Source: Butyricimonas paravirosa
GTDB taxonomy: Bacteria; Bacteroidota; Bacteroidia; Bacteroidales; Marinifilaceae
Assembly: GCF_032878955.1 (NCBI RefSeq)
Contig: NZ_CP043839.1
Location: forward strand, 3,720,001-3,784,000
Length of the DNA: 64,000 nucleotides
Direction: 5' to 3'
Under the pieces are notes generated by a model. The model did no database searches. It saw only the letters and a list, made by a program, of their open reading frames with translations, and had not been told where the DNA came from. The stretch's first letter is position 1. Every line of letters starts with the position of its first letter. Shown here one piece after another: positions 8,864 to 16,444 of this stretch. The position numbers were made by a program, and so were the translations under genes.

Positions 8864-9400
8864 TTATACTGTTTGGTTGTCGTCCACTAACGTAAAACGT
8901 AGGCAACTTGTGTTTTCCATGATAGGAAGGTCGATCATATCAATAGCCTTTTTCCCGTTGAGGTATGCGATAATTGCCCGGTTGAATGCTCCGTGTCCAA
9001 TGGCCACTACCCGTTGGCCGGAGAAATTCTTTTTTAAATAGGCAATGAAATCAATAGCTCTTTGGAAGAGAGCATCTAGGGATTCCACGCTGGGAGGCAG
9101 GTTGGTCCAGTCCACGTCATCCAAGCGCTTACCCGTGTATATGCCCCAGTCCATTTCCCGCAGGAGGGGAGTTTGGTGAGGAGTCAGCCCGTGTTTCCGG
9201 GCGACGGCGACCGCCGTGTTATAACTTCGGGCCAGATCACTGGAAACAATGTTGTTAATCGTTTCCTCTTGGAGCATCTCCGCCAGTCTCTCGGCTTGGG
9301 CTATCCCCAATGGAGATAAGGTCCCGGGAAGTTGGCCCTGGAGTATATGTTGTTGATTTTCTAATGTTTCCCCGTGTCGGGATAATATGAGTTCCATCAT
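8864..9400 (-). CDS. Histidine phosphatase family protein, probable alpha-ribazole phosphatase
   Basis: About 178 residues, with the phosphohistidine motif SRHGETLENQ at the N-terminus and the second active-site His in AIGHGAFNRA. CobC removes the 5' phosphate of alpha-ribazole phosphate or adenosylcobalamin phosphate. It is the first gene of the minus-strand cob operon, which supports this role. A GTG (9403) and two ATGs (9400, 9397) compete as start; a purine-rich AAAGAAG sits just upstream. A second phosphatase with a more CobC-like N-terminus is at 34727-35254, so which one serves the pathway is unsettled. Confidence 0.82.
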   Translation of the reverse strand: MMELILSRHGETLENQQHILQGQLPGTLSPLGIAQAERLAEMLQEETINNIVSSDLARSYNTAVAVARKHGLTPHQTPLLREMDWGIYTGKRLDDVDWTNLPPSVESLDALFQRAIDFIAYLKKNFSGQRVVAIGHGAFNRAIIAYLNGKKAIDMIDLPIMENTSCLRFTLVDDNQTV

Positions 9401-9417
9401 CACTTCTTTTTAGACTT

Positions 9418-9434
9418 CTAACTTACAAAGTTAG
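9418..9434 (-). promoter_or_regulatory. Promoter -7 element and inverted repeat upstream of the minus-strand cob operon
   Basis: On the minus strand TAACTTTG (9426-9433) fits TAnnTTTG. It overlaps a perfect 7-bp inverted repeat, CTAACTT-ACA-AAGTTAG (9418-9434), which could be an operator. The start codons are about 20 bases downstream. Confidence 0.45.
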
Positions 9435-9548
9435 TAAACAATTTTGAATCTTTAGAGTATTTGTCGGGGTGCTTGATTGTTTTTGCGTGTGGCGTGGTAT
9501 TATGGGAGATTCTTCCTAAATTTGTTGTCAAAAGGAAACGTTGGATGT

Positions 9549-9944
9549 ATGATAGGGATGAAGAATAAACGGTTGAAATATTTGTTGTTAACCCTTTTCG
9601 TGGTTATACTGGGATTACTTTCCCGGAAAATGAGTGCTTGCACGCTTGATTTTGTAAAATTATACCTAGGGGATGTCTTGTGGGCCATGATGGTGTATTT
9701 CGGATGTCGTTTCTTGTTCGTGAATGCTAAGAAAAGGGTGGCTTGCGTGTTGGCATTGGCCTTTTCCTACTTGATCGAGATCAGCCAATTGTATCATGCT
9801 CCTTGGATTGACGCCATCCGGGAGACCACGTTAGGAGGTTTGGTCTTGGGATTCGGTTTTTTGTGGAGTGATATTCTGTGTTATACCGTGGGTGTTTTGC
9901 TGGGAATCATCGTGGATGGCTTGCTGGGATGGAGCCGGAAATAA
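9549..9944 (+). CDS. DUF2809 family membrane protein
   Basis: About 131 residues with four hydrophobic segments; the pattern GLLSRK followed by LGDVLWAMMVYFG matches DUF2809, small integral membrane proteins of unknown function. The open frame begins at a TTG at 9477, but the ATGs at 9549 (MIGMKNKRL) and 9558 (MKNKRLKYLL) give a normal membrane-protein start. It precedes cobU by 61 bases; a role in cobalamin metabolism is not implied by the family. Confidence 0.75.
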   Translation: MIGMKNKRLKYLLLTLFVVILGLLSRKMSACTLDFVKLYLGDVLWAMMVYFGCRFLFVNAKKRVACVLALAFSYLIEISQLYHAPWIDAIRETTLGGLVLGFGFLWSDILCYTVGVLLGIIVDGLLGWSRK

Positions 9945-10005
9945 AGTTGTAGATTTTTCGGGCGATTACTTTGTATTTCTTGAAAAAACAGAGAAATTTG
10001 TCGCC

Positions 10006-10521
10006 ATGATGAAAAGAAAAATAATTTTAGTTACGGGAGGACAAAGATCCGGGAAAAGTCGTTATGCCCAAGAGCTTGCGCTAAAGTTGGCAGAGAATCC
10101 CGTTTATCTGGCTACTTCGAGGGTGTGGGATGATGAATTCCGGGAACGGGTGAGACGTCATCAACAGGACCGGGGACCGCAATGGACCAATTTGGAAGAA
10201 GAAAAAGCGATTAGTCGATGTGACGTGTCGGGGCGGGTCGTGGTCATTGATTGCGTGACCTTGTGGAGTACCAATTTCTTTTTTGACAATGATTCCGACG
10301 TGGATAAATCTTTGCGGGAGATAAAAGAAGAGTTCGACCGGTTCACCGGGCAGGAGGCAACCTTTATTTTCGTCACGAACGAGATCGGTATGGGAGGAGT
10401 TTCTGTTGACCCTGTTCAGCGGCGGTTCACGGATTTGCAAGGATGGGTGAATCAATATATAGGAGATCGGGCGGACGAAGTTGTCCTGATGGTTTCCGGT
10501 ATTGCCATGCGAGTAAAATAA
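10006..10521 (+). CDS. cobU: Bifunctional adenosylcobinamide kinase / adenosylcobinamide-phosphate guanylyltransferase
   Basis: About 171 residues. It phosphorylates adenosylcobinamide and transfers GMP to give adenosylcobinamide-GDP. The P-loop GGQRSGKSRYAQ lies at about residues 9-20 and FVTNEIGMGGV is near residues 125-135. The open frame extends upstream to 9868, overlapping DUF2809, but MMKRKIILVTGG at 10006 (or the next ATG at 10009) is the family N-terminus. CobT follows about 75 bases downstream. Confidence 0.95.
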   Translation: MMKRKIILVTGGQRSGKSRYAQELALKLAENPVYLATSRVWDDEFRERVRRHQQDRGPQWTNLEEEKAISRCDVSGRVVVIDCVTLWSTNFFFDNDSDVDKSLREIKEEFDRFTGQEATFIFVTNEIGMGGVSVDPVQRRFTDLQGWVNQYIGDRADEVVLMVSGIAMRVK

Positions 10522-10561
10522 AATGATAATATAATCTGAATTGAAACCTGAAAGTGTATAT

Positions 10562-10596
10562 CTCATTTTCAATTTTCAATTTTCAATTTTCAATTG
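10562..10596 (+). repeat. Short tandem repeat in the cobU-cobT spacer
   Basis: Four tandem copies of a 7-8 base unit (TTTTCAA/TTTTCAAT) fill the spacer just before the cobT start. Similar units occur at 11637-11668 and 63868-63903 in this window. Confidence 0.75.
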
Positions 10597-10597
10597 T

Positions 10598-11638
10598 ATG
10601 AGAAGTTTTACAATAAAAGAGACCGACAAGGCTTTGTCGGAGGCTTTGATAGATAAGATTAATAATTTGACCAAGCCCAAGGGATCTTTGGGATTACTTG
10701 AAAAAACAGCACACCAGATCGGGTTGATACAGCAAACGCTTTCCCCGGAGTTACGGAACCCCCAGAATATTATTTTTGCTGCCGATCACGGGATCGTGAA
10801 AGAGGGGGTTAGCTTTTCGGCTCCGGAAGTGACCGCCCAGATGATTTTTAATTTCATCAAAGGGGGGGCTGGGGTGAATATGTTTTCCCGTCAGCATCAT
10901 TTCGGGATTAAATTGGTGGATTGTGGGGTAAATGCGGATTTCGAACCTATGGAAGGGCTGATTGATCGTAAAATCCGTAAGGGAACTTCAAATTATTTGT
11001 ACGAGGCCGCCATGACCCCGGAAGAATTTGACCGGGCAATCGAGATCGGAGTGGAGATCGTGGATATGGTTCATGATGAGGGTTCGAACGTGGTGAGTTT
11101 CGGGGAAATGGGGATTGCCAACACCTCTTCTTCTTCCCTGTGGATGACTTACTTGACAGGTATTCCTTTGAGCGATTGTGTCGGAGCGGGTAGTGGGTTG
11201 TCTAGGGAAGGCGTTGAACACAAGTATAATGTGTTGAAACGGTGTATGGAAAATTACAAGGGGGATGGAACTCCGAAAGACATTATCCGTTATTTTGGCG
11301 GCTTTGAAATGGTGGCTGCCGTGGGAGGTATGCTGCGTGCTGCCGAATTGGGTATGGTTATTATCGTGGATGGCTTTATCATGACGAATTGTGTACTTGC
11401 CGGAAAGATGTTGTACCCCGCCTTAACGGATTATTGCATCTATGGTCACCAAGGTGACGAGTGTGGGCATAAATTAGTTTTGGACTTCCTACACGCCCAA
11501 CCTTTATTAAATCTCGGTTTGCGCCTAGGTGAAGGGACTGGAGCTATTTGCGCTTATCCCTTACTCGTTTCAGCCGTGAACATGATCAACGAAATGGCCT
11601 CTTTCAAGGCGGCAGCAGTAACGAAATACTTTAAGTAA
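10598..11638 (+). CDS. cobT: Nicotinate-nucleotide--dimethylbenzimidazole phosphoribosyltransferase
   Basis: About 346 residues. It activates the lower-ligand base by transfer of phosphoribose from nicotinate mononucleotide, giving alpha-ribazole phosphate. Family motifs are TKPKGSLG at the N-terminus, AADHGI near residue 60, and LGEGTGA near the C-terminus with the catalytic Glu. I use the ATG at 10598 (MRSFTIKET); the 19 extra upstream residues would translate the tandem repeat. It belongs with cobU and cobS, but an insertion sequence now separates it from cobS. Confidence 0.96.
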   Translation: MRSFTIKETDKALSEALIDKINNLTKPKGSLGLLEKTAHQIGLIQQTLSPELRNPQNIIFAADHGIVKEGVSFSAPEVTAQMIFNFIKGGAGVNMFSRQHHFGIKLVDCGVNADFEPMEGLIDRKIRKGTSNYLYEAAMTPEEFDRAIEIGVEIVDMVHDEGSNVVSFGEMGIANTSSSSLWMTYLTGIPLSDCVGAGSGLSREGVEHKYNVLKRCMENYKGDGTPKDIIRYFGGFEMVAAVGGMLRAAELGMVIIVDGFIMTNCVLAGKMLYPALTDYCIYGHQGDECGHKLVLDFLHAQPLLNLGLRLGEGTGAICAYPLLVSAVNMINEMASFKAAAVTKYFK

Positions 11639-11668
11639 TTGAAAATTGAAAGTGGAAAATTGAAAATG
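11637..11668 (+). repeat. Low-complexity GAAAATT spacer after cobT
   Basis: Imperfect repeats of TTGAAAATTGAAA type lie directly after the cobT stop codon and run up to repeat element copy 2. It is the complement-like form of the repeat before cobT. Confidence 0.6.
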
Positions 11669-11797
11669 AACTCCCTCCCCCCTTCGGGGTACTCCCTCTA
11701 TAAACAGAGGGAGAGCTAAAATACTCTCTATATTCGGGAAGAGTCACCAGTTCCTCCTCTGTTTATAGAGGAGGTGGCACGAAGTGACGGAGGAGTT
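11669..11797 (+). repeat. 129-bp dispersed hairpin element, copy 2
   Basis: The same length and ends as 4602-4730, with only scattered substitutions. It keeps both inner hairpins (CTCCCTCT..AGAGGGAG with loop ATAAAC; CCTCCTCT..AGAGGAGG with loop GTTTAT). An IS256-family element is inserted 8 bases (the target duplication) beyond its right end. Confidence 0.8.
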
Positions 11798-11805
11798 TGA
11801 GTATG

Positions 11806-13085
11806 GATAGTGTTTCAAAAAGTGTGTAAATTCCGAATTGATTATTTTTGTAATGCAATTTTCAAAAATGAATAATTATGGAATTTACACATGAACAAAT
11901 CTCGGAAATAATTTCCGAAATCACAAACGGTGAACTAGGTTTACAAGGCTTGGTTAAACAAGGTTTAGAGAGTTTAATGTTATCGGAACGTGATCTTCAT
12001 AACGAGACACGTGGTGACGTGAGTAACGGTTTTCGTGGTCGTCGAGTATGTCATGGCGGTAAGGTCTTCGAACTTCGGGTCCCGCGTAGTCGTAACAACC
12101 ATTTTTACCCGATGTTACTGGGGGTGCTAAAAGACCAGGAAGAAGAGGCTCAAAAGCTAGTGAGTAGCCTTTATTGCAGCGGTTTAACCACGGAACAGGT
12201 GGGTAAAATTTACGAGCAATTTTACGGCAAACATTACAGTAAAAGCCAGGTTAGCCGCTTGTTGAACACGGCCCGCGAGGATGTAAATGCCTGGCTAGGT
12301 CGTGAACTGGATAATCGTTACCCGATAATTTACATCGATGCCACCTATGTCCTCACCCGTCGTGATGATTCCGTTTCCAACGAGGCTTACTACACGGTTT
12401 TGGGGGTGAAAGAAGACCGAACCCGCGAGGTGCTGGCCGTGGTGAATTTCCCCACGGAAAGTGCCACGAACTGGAAGGACGTGTTTGAAGACCTCAAGGA
12501 AAGAGGCGTGGCCGTGATTGATCTCCTGGTGTGTGATGGATTGCCCGGTATTGAAAACGTGCTGGCAGAAACCTTTCCAAAAGCAGATTTACAATTATGT
12601 ACCGTGCACCTGAAGAGGAATATAGCTGGGAAAGTCAAGCCCAGGGACAAGAAACAGGTCATGGAAGAACTCAAGCAGGTTTGCGCTCCCGACCAGTGGG
12701 AGATCTCCCCGGAAAAGGCTTTCGAAAAATTTAAAGAGTTTATTGCCAGGTGGCAGAAAAGTTATCCCGTTTTGAAAAGATATTGCCACGACAGGTACAG
12801 GTTCTATTTCACCTACTTCAAGTACGAGAGGGAAATCAGGGGGATGATTTACACCACAAACTGGATCGAAAGGCTGAACAGGGATTACAAGAGGGTCATC
12901 AACATGAGGGGCGCCATGCCAAACCCCCAAGCCGTTATTCTCCTAATGGGAACGGTAGCCCAAAATGCAGATATTTATAAATATCCTATTTATAATTTTT
13001 TAGAATCAAGATTATTTTATTGAACTATTTATAATTTTGCAGTCATGAGAAAAGAAGGAATTTACACACTTTTTGAAACACTATC
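11806..13085 (+). mobile_element. Complete IS256-family insertion sequence, 1280 bp
   Basis: The ends are perfect 29-bp inverted repeats at 11806-11834 and 13057-13085 (outer bases GATAGTGTTTCAAAAAGTGT on each strand). They are flanked by an 8-bp direct repeat TGAGTATG at 11798-11805 and 13086-13093, the target duplication expected for this family. It carries one intact transposase gene. The intact inverted repeats and target duplication suggest a recent insertion. It splits the cobT-cobS spacer. Confidence 0.96.
11878..13023 (+). CDS. IS256-family transposase
   Basis: A 381-residue mutator-type DDE transposase, full length. The catalytic acidic residues are in YIDATY (about residue 143), VCDGLPG (about 222) and TTNWIERLNR (about 331); the C-terminal part has the family pattern around NWIER. 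It fills almost the whole element, 43 bases inside the left repeat and 33 bases inside the right repeat. It appears functional. Confidence 0.95.
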   Translation: MEFTHEQISEIISEITNGELGLQGLVKQGLESLMLSERDLHNETRGDVSNGFRGRRVCHGGKVFELRVPRSRNNHFYPMLLGVLKDQEEEAQKLVSSLYCSGLTTEQVGKIYEQFYGKHYSKSQVSRLLNTAREDVNAWLGRELDNRYPIIYIDATYVLTRRDDSVSNEAYYTVLGVKEDRTREVLAVVNFPTESATNWKDVFEDLKERGVAVIDLLVCDGLPGIENVLAETFPKADLQLCTVHLKRNIAGKVKPRDKKQVMEELKQVCAPDQWEISPEKAFEKFKEFIARWQKSYPVLKRYCHDRYRFYFTYFKYEREIRGMIYTTNWIERLNRDYKRVINMRGAMPNPQAVILLMGTVAQNADIYKYPIYNFLESRLFY

Positions 13086-13176
13086 TGAGTATGAAAACAA
13101 GCATTACCTTAATGGACTGTAAAGTAATATATAATTACCAAATTTAAAATCATAAATCATTAAATCTAAAATTAGT

Positions 13177-13938
13177 ATGCGTTCTCTTTTGGCAGCAATC
13201 ATGATGTTTACTCGACTACCTTTATGGCGGATTGTCAACGTGGACAAGCGTTATTTCACGGATGTTATTAAATACTGGCCTTTGGTCGGTTTTTTGACGG
13301 GGACCGTGACGGGGGGTGTTTTATGGCTGGCGGCACAGATTGTGCCTTTGGAGGTGGCGTGTATTTTGGCGATTATTGCCCGAATCCTGTTGACTGGGGC
13401 ATTGCACGAGGACGGGTTGGCGGACTTTTTTGACGGGTTTGGTGGAGGAACTTCTAAAGAGAAGATTCTAGCCATTATGAAAGATTCGCATATCGGGTGT
13501 TACGGGACCATCGGTTTAGTACTCTACTTTATTCTTTATTATTCCTTATTGTCTAGTTTCGACCCGGCCATGATTTTCCCGATCGTGATTGCGGCGGATT
13601 GTTTTTCGAAACTCTGTGCGGCCGTGATGGTAAATACGTTACCTTATGTCCGGAAAGAGGAAGAGAGTAAAATAAAACTTGTTTACAGCAAGGTACGCAC
13701 GTTCATATTCGTGATCGTGGGATTGATCACCTTGATTCCCTTTTTCTTCCTGAAAGATGCAAGTTTCTGTTTCGCAATGATCCCCGCCATACTGACTGCC
13801 ATCGGGTTGCGTTTCTTCTTGAAAATCAAGATCGGGGGGTACACGGGAGATTGTTGCGGTGCCTCCGTGTTAATCATCGAACAGGTCTTTTATCTGAGTG
13901 TGTTAGTGATTTGGTGTCGCCATCAATTTTTGTTTTAA
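13177..13938 (+). CDS. cobS: Adenosylcobinamide-GDP ribazoletransferase (cobalamin 5'-phosphate synthase)
   Basis: A 253-residue polytopic membrane enzyme that joins adenosylcobinamide-GDP and alpha-ribazole (phosphate) in the last step of cobalamin synthesis. The metal-binding family motif HEDGLADFFDGFGGG is near residues 80-95, and several hydrophobic segments follow. Length is normal. It once followed cobT directly; now 91 bases of sequence separate it from the IS256 right end, and no clear TAnnTTTG element is visible in that gap, so expression may depend on readthrough from the insertion. Confidence 0.95.
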   Translation: MRSLLAAIMMFTRLPLWRIVNVDKRYFTDVIKYWPLVGFLTGTVTGGVLWLAAQIVPLEVACILAIIARILLTGALHEDGLADFFDGFGGGTSKEKILAIMKDSHIGCYGTIGLVLYFILYYSLLSSFDPAMIFPIVIAADCFSKLCAAVMVNTLPYVRKEEESKIKLVYSKVRTFIFVIVGLITLIPFFFLKDASFCFAMIPAILTAIGLRFFLKIKIGGYTGDCCGASVLIIEQVFYLSVLVIWCRHQFLF

Positions 13939-14162
13939 TACTTTGTATTCTTCGGGATCACTCCGTTAACGTTGTCAAGAAGATCGAGAAAGTTACTTGT
14001 GAAATGTGTAGCAAAGAGAAACTATTCATTTTCATGGGAAAGGTATATTATGAGGATTTGATTTTAGTGTAATAGATCCTACATCGTGTTGAAGTGGTAA
14101 ATACATTTCGCGGTCTTACGAGTAGATATAATACTAACGAAACAATTTAATATTTGTTTGTG

Positions 14163-14317
14163 TATCTTAAAACCTTCGTTTTATGACACAAAGGTAATAT
14201 CATTATCGCAAAAATCAAAACTTTATGTAATAATCTGATATACAAAACAAGTAACAATTATAAAATATTATTTTTTATTCTATTTCCCAAATATCTTTAA
14301 ACGAACGTTTAAAGATA
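14163..14317. other. Candidate invertible promoter segment upstream of the fimbrial operon
   Basis: Two 21-base sites, 14163-14183 (plus strand) and 14297-14317 (minus strand), match at 18 of 21 positions as inverted repeats. They share the core AAACsTTCGTTT (AAACCTTCGTTT and AAACGTTCGTTT). They enclose 113 bases holding a strong promoter (14189-14220) that points left, away from the fimbrial genes. This is the layout of phase-variable invertible promoters in Bacteroidales surface-structure loci. From memory, the core resembles the sites used by the Mpi-type global invertase; no recombinase gene is in the window. Confidence 0.6.
14189..14220 (-). promoter_or_regulatory. Strong Bacteroidota-type promoter, pointing left
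   Basis: On the minus strand it reads TTTTG, a 19-base spacer, then TACCTTTG, a near-ideal match to TTTG-N19-21-TAnnTTTG. Transcription would start near 14182 and run towards cobS, where no intact gene lies. Inverting the segment between the flanking repeats would place the -7 element at about 14284-14291, aimed at the fimbrial operon with a leader of about 120 bases. Confidence 0.65.
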
Positions 14318-14323
14318 TTTTTT
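14289..14323 (+). terminator. Perfect 14-bp hairpin with T run in front of the fimbrial operon
   Basis: Stem AAATATCTTTAAAC (14289-14302), loop GAAC, stem to 14320, followed by T residues to 14323. It can act as a rightward intrinsic terminator in the present orientation. The right recombination-like site overlaps it, so inversion would replace the outer eight bases of the left arm and weaken it. Confidence 0.5.
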
Positions 14324-14416
14324 GTATAGAGTTATTGATTTGGACAATAACCATTTACAGGTGTGAGGGCGTGTAAATGAAATGAAGGCGTAATAGCAAA
14401 TTTAAATATAAGGAAG

Positions 14417-15001
14417 ATGAATCTAAGATTTTATGTAGTCTTGTTTTCATGTTTGTTTCTCGGCGTGGGAGCAAGAAGCCAAGAGGTTGCCATAAAAAGT
14501 AATTTATTGTATGATGCAACGGCAACGGTAAACCTTGGACTAGAGTTTCGTCTCGCTCCAAAGTGGACATTGGATGTTTCCGGTAATTATAACGGGTGGA
14601 CTTTCTCGGAGAATCGTAAGTGGAAACATTGGCTCGTGCAGCCGGAAGCCCGTTATTGGTTTTGTGACCGTTTTTCCGGGCATTTTTTGGGAGGACATCT
14701 TTTAGGTGGGAAATACAATGTCGGAAAGTTAAAAAACAATATTTCTTTTCTGGGGTCAGACTTTTCTCGTTTGAAGGATCGTCGTTACCAAGGATGGTTT
14801 CTTGGAATCGGGGCTGTTTATGGTTACTCGTGGATACTTTCTAAACATTGGAATTTCGAAGCGGAAATAGGTTTCGGGTATGTCTATACGCGGTATGATG
14901 TTTACCCTTGTACTTCATGTGGTACCAGTATGGCGAAAGATCGGACACATCACTATGTGGGGCCTACAAAGGCAGCTTTGAATTTTGTTTACTTGTTTTA
15001 A
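14417..15001 (+). CDS. DUF3575 domain protein, fimbrial operon gene 1
   Basis: A 194-residue secreted protein with a signal peptide (cleavage likely after residue 20, before SQEVAIKSNLLYD). The opening IKSNLLYDATATVNLGLE and the alternating hydrophobic strands match DUF3575, predicted outer-membrane beta-barrel proteins that commonly head Mfa-type fimbrial loci in Bacteroidales. The next gene starts 10 bases after its stop. The exact role in fimbria export or assembly is not known. Confidence 0.85.
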   Translation: MNLRFYVVLFSCLFLGVGARSQEVAIKSNLLYDATATVNLGLEFRLAPKWTLDVSGNYNGWTFSENRKWKHWLVQPEARYWFCDRFSGHFLGGHLLGGKYNVGKLKNNISFLGSDFSRLKDRRYQGWFLGIGAVYGYSWILSKHWNFEAEIGFGYVYTRYDVYPCTSCGTSMAKDRTHHYVGPTKAALNFVYLF

Positions 15002-15011
15002 AAGAACGATT

Positions 15012-16433
15012 ATGAGAAAGATATGGTGTTTAAGCTTGTTGCTATTATCATGCGTGGCAAGTATATATGGACAAAAATTTGCTGATGGTCGGGGAGAGGT
15101 AAGGAATATTGATGTGGTACGTGGGGAGAATTCCTTGTTTGTTTCGATGACCGTGGATGTGTCTGCTTTGGATGTTGCCAGTAATCGAGAGTTGCTCCTT
15201 ATTCCGGTGTTAAGAGGGGGGCAAGATAGTATTCAACTTCCGTTTATGATTATTGCAGGGAGAAACCGGTATTATTATCATTTGCGTAACACTCCTGTTA
15301 CGGACGGTATTATTTTAGAGCGTGCGGGTAAGACGGAGACGATTAATTACCGTGCAGTGATTCCTTTTGAAAACTGGATGTCGACGTCAGCGCTTGTGAT
15401 GGACGAAAGTTCGTGCGGGTGTCGAGGTGAAGAGATGGGAGATGATCACCGTGTGACACTATTCCGGTTTGAACCGAAAGTTTACACGCCCGTGTTTGTT
15501 TATTTGCCTCCTGATGTTGAACCCGTGAAGGTGCGTGAGGTGAAAGGATCTGCTTACATTGATTTTCCTGTGAATCGTACGGAAATTCACGAAGATTACC
15601 GGAATAACCCGGTGGAATTACGAAAGATCAGGCAGACGATAGACGTGGTGCGGAATGATCCGGATGTTCGTATAACCTCGTTAAGTATCAAGGGGTACGC
15701 TTCTCCAGAGGGTACTTACGCTAACAATACCCGTCTTGCTAAGGGGAGAACGGCAACGTTGAAAACGTATGTGCGGGAGTTGTACCATTTCCCGGATAAC
15801 GTAATCTTGACATCCTATGAACCGGAAGATTGGTCCGGGTTGGAAGCGTACGTGGATAGTACAAATTTGAAAAACCGGGATGCGATACTGGCACTTATCC
15901 GTTCGAACGTAGAACCGGATGCTAAGGAGAAAATGATAAAATCGACATATCCGGAGGATTATCAGTTCTTACTTAAAAATGTGTATCCCGGTTTACGGCA
16001 CTCTGATTACGTGGTGCAATACGTGGTACGTACTTATACGAGTGCTGAAGAGATTCGTCGAATTATGAAAACTCAGCCTCAAAAACTTAGCCTCAGGGAG
16101 TTATATCTTGCTACACGGGATTTGGAACCGGGTAGTGATGAGTACAATGAGACATTTGAGATTGCCGTGAGGATGTTCCCGGGGGACGAGGTTGCCAACC
16201 TGAATGCCGCCAATGCCGCCATGGCAAAGGGTGACTTGAAGGGGGCTGCCCGTTATTTGGATAAAGCTGGAGACGGCAAAGAAGCGGTTTATGCTAGAGG
16301 GGTTTATGCTGCTCTTTCGGGGGATTACGACTCGGCAATGAGGTTTTTCGCTGAGGCTGCCCGAGGTGGTATAGCCGAAGCTGAAGATGCCCTGCACCAA
16401 ATAGAAGAAGTAAAAAATGACCAATTTAAATAA
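15012..16433 (+). CDS. DUF3868 / OmpA-like protein, fimbrial operon gene 2
   Basis: About 473 residues. The ATG at 15012 (MRKIWCLSLLLL) gives a signal peptide; the open frame extends upstream but overlaps the previous gene. The N-terminal part matches DUF3868, the middle part has an OmpA-like segment (VNRTEIHEDYRNN, then SLSIKGYASPEGTYANN, the peptidoglycan-binding type fold), and the C-terminal part has TPR-like helices (NAANAAMAKGDLKGAARYL). It follows the DUF3575 gene as in other Bacteroidales fimbrial clusters, which suggests a periplasmic anchor or assembly factor. Confidence 0.82.
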   Translation: MRKIWCLSLLLLSCVASIYGQKFADGRGEVRNIDVVRGENSLFVSMTVDVSALDVASNRELLLIPVLRGGQDSIQLPFMIIAGRNRYYYHLRNTPVTDGIILERAGKTETINYRAVIPFENWMSTSALVMDESSCGCRGEEMGDDHRVTLFRFEPKVYTPVFVYLPPDVEPVKVREVKGSAYIDFPVNRTEIHEDYRNNPVELRKIRQTIDVVRNDPDVRITSLSIKGYASPEGTYANNTRLAKGRTATLKTYVRELYHFPDNVILTSYEPEDWSGLEAYVDSTNLKNRDAILALIRSNVEPDAKEKMIKSTYPEDYQFLLKNVYPGLRHSDYVVQYVVRTYTSAEEIRRIMKTQPQKLSLRELYLATRDLEPGSDEYNETFEIAVRMFPGDEVANLNAANAAMAKGDLKGAARYLDKAGDGKEAVYARGVYAALSGDYDSAMRFFAEAARGGIAEAEDALHQIEEVKNDQFK

Positions 16434-16444
16434 AAAGTGAAAAA

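Larger units (their letters stand above)
13939..14416. other. 478-base gap between cobS and the fimbrial operon
   Basis: It holds a leftward promoter, two inverted recombination-like sites and a hairpin (listed separately). On the minus strand, short coding-like stretches in two frames end inside the cobS 3' end (for example SNFLDLLDNVNGV near 13960-14000, then DPEEYKVLKQKL in another frame), which could be a decayed gene convergent with cobS. No intact gene was found. Confidence 0.5.

Noticed and set aside
9477..9548. Upstream extension of the DUF2809 gene from a TTG
   Set aside because: The extra residues are not hydrophobic in the family pattern; the ATG at 9549 or 9558 gives the expected N-terminus.
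10562..10597. N-terminal extension of cobT through the tandem repeat
   Set aside because: It would translate the low-complexity repeat as FNFQFSIFN; the family begins at the later ATG.
14289..14323. Terminator of cobS only
   Set aside because: It lies 350 bases past the cobS stop and coincides with one of the two inverted sites, so a role in the promoter switch or in blocking readthrough explains it better; a simple terminator remains possible.
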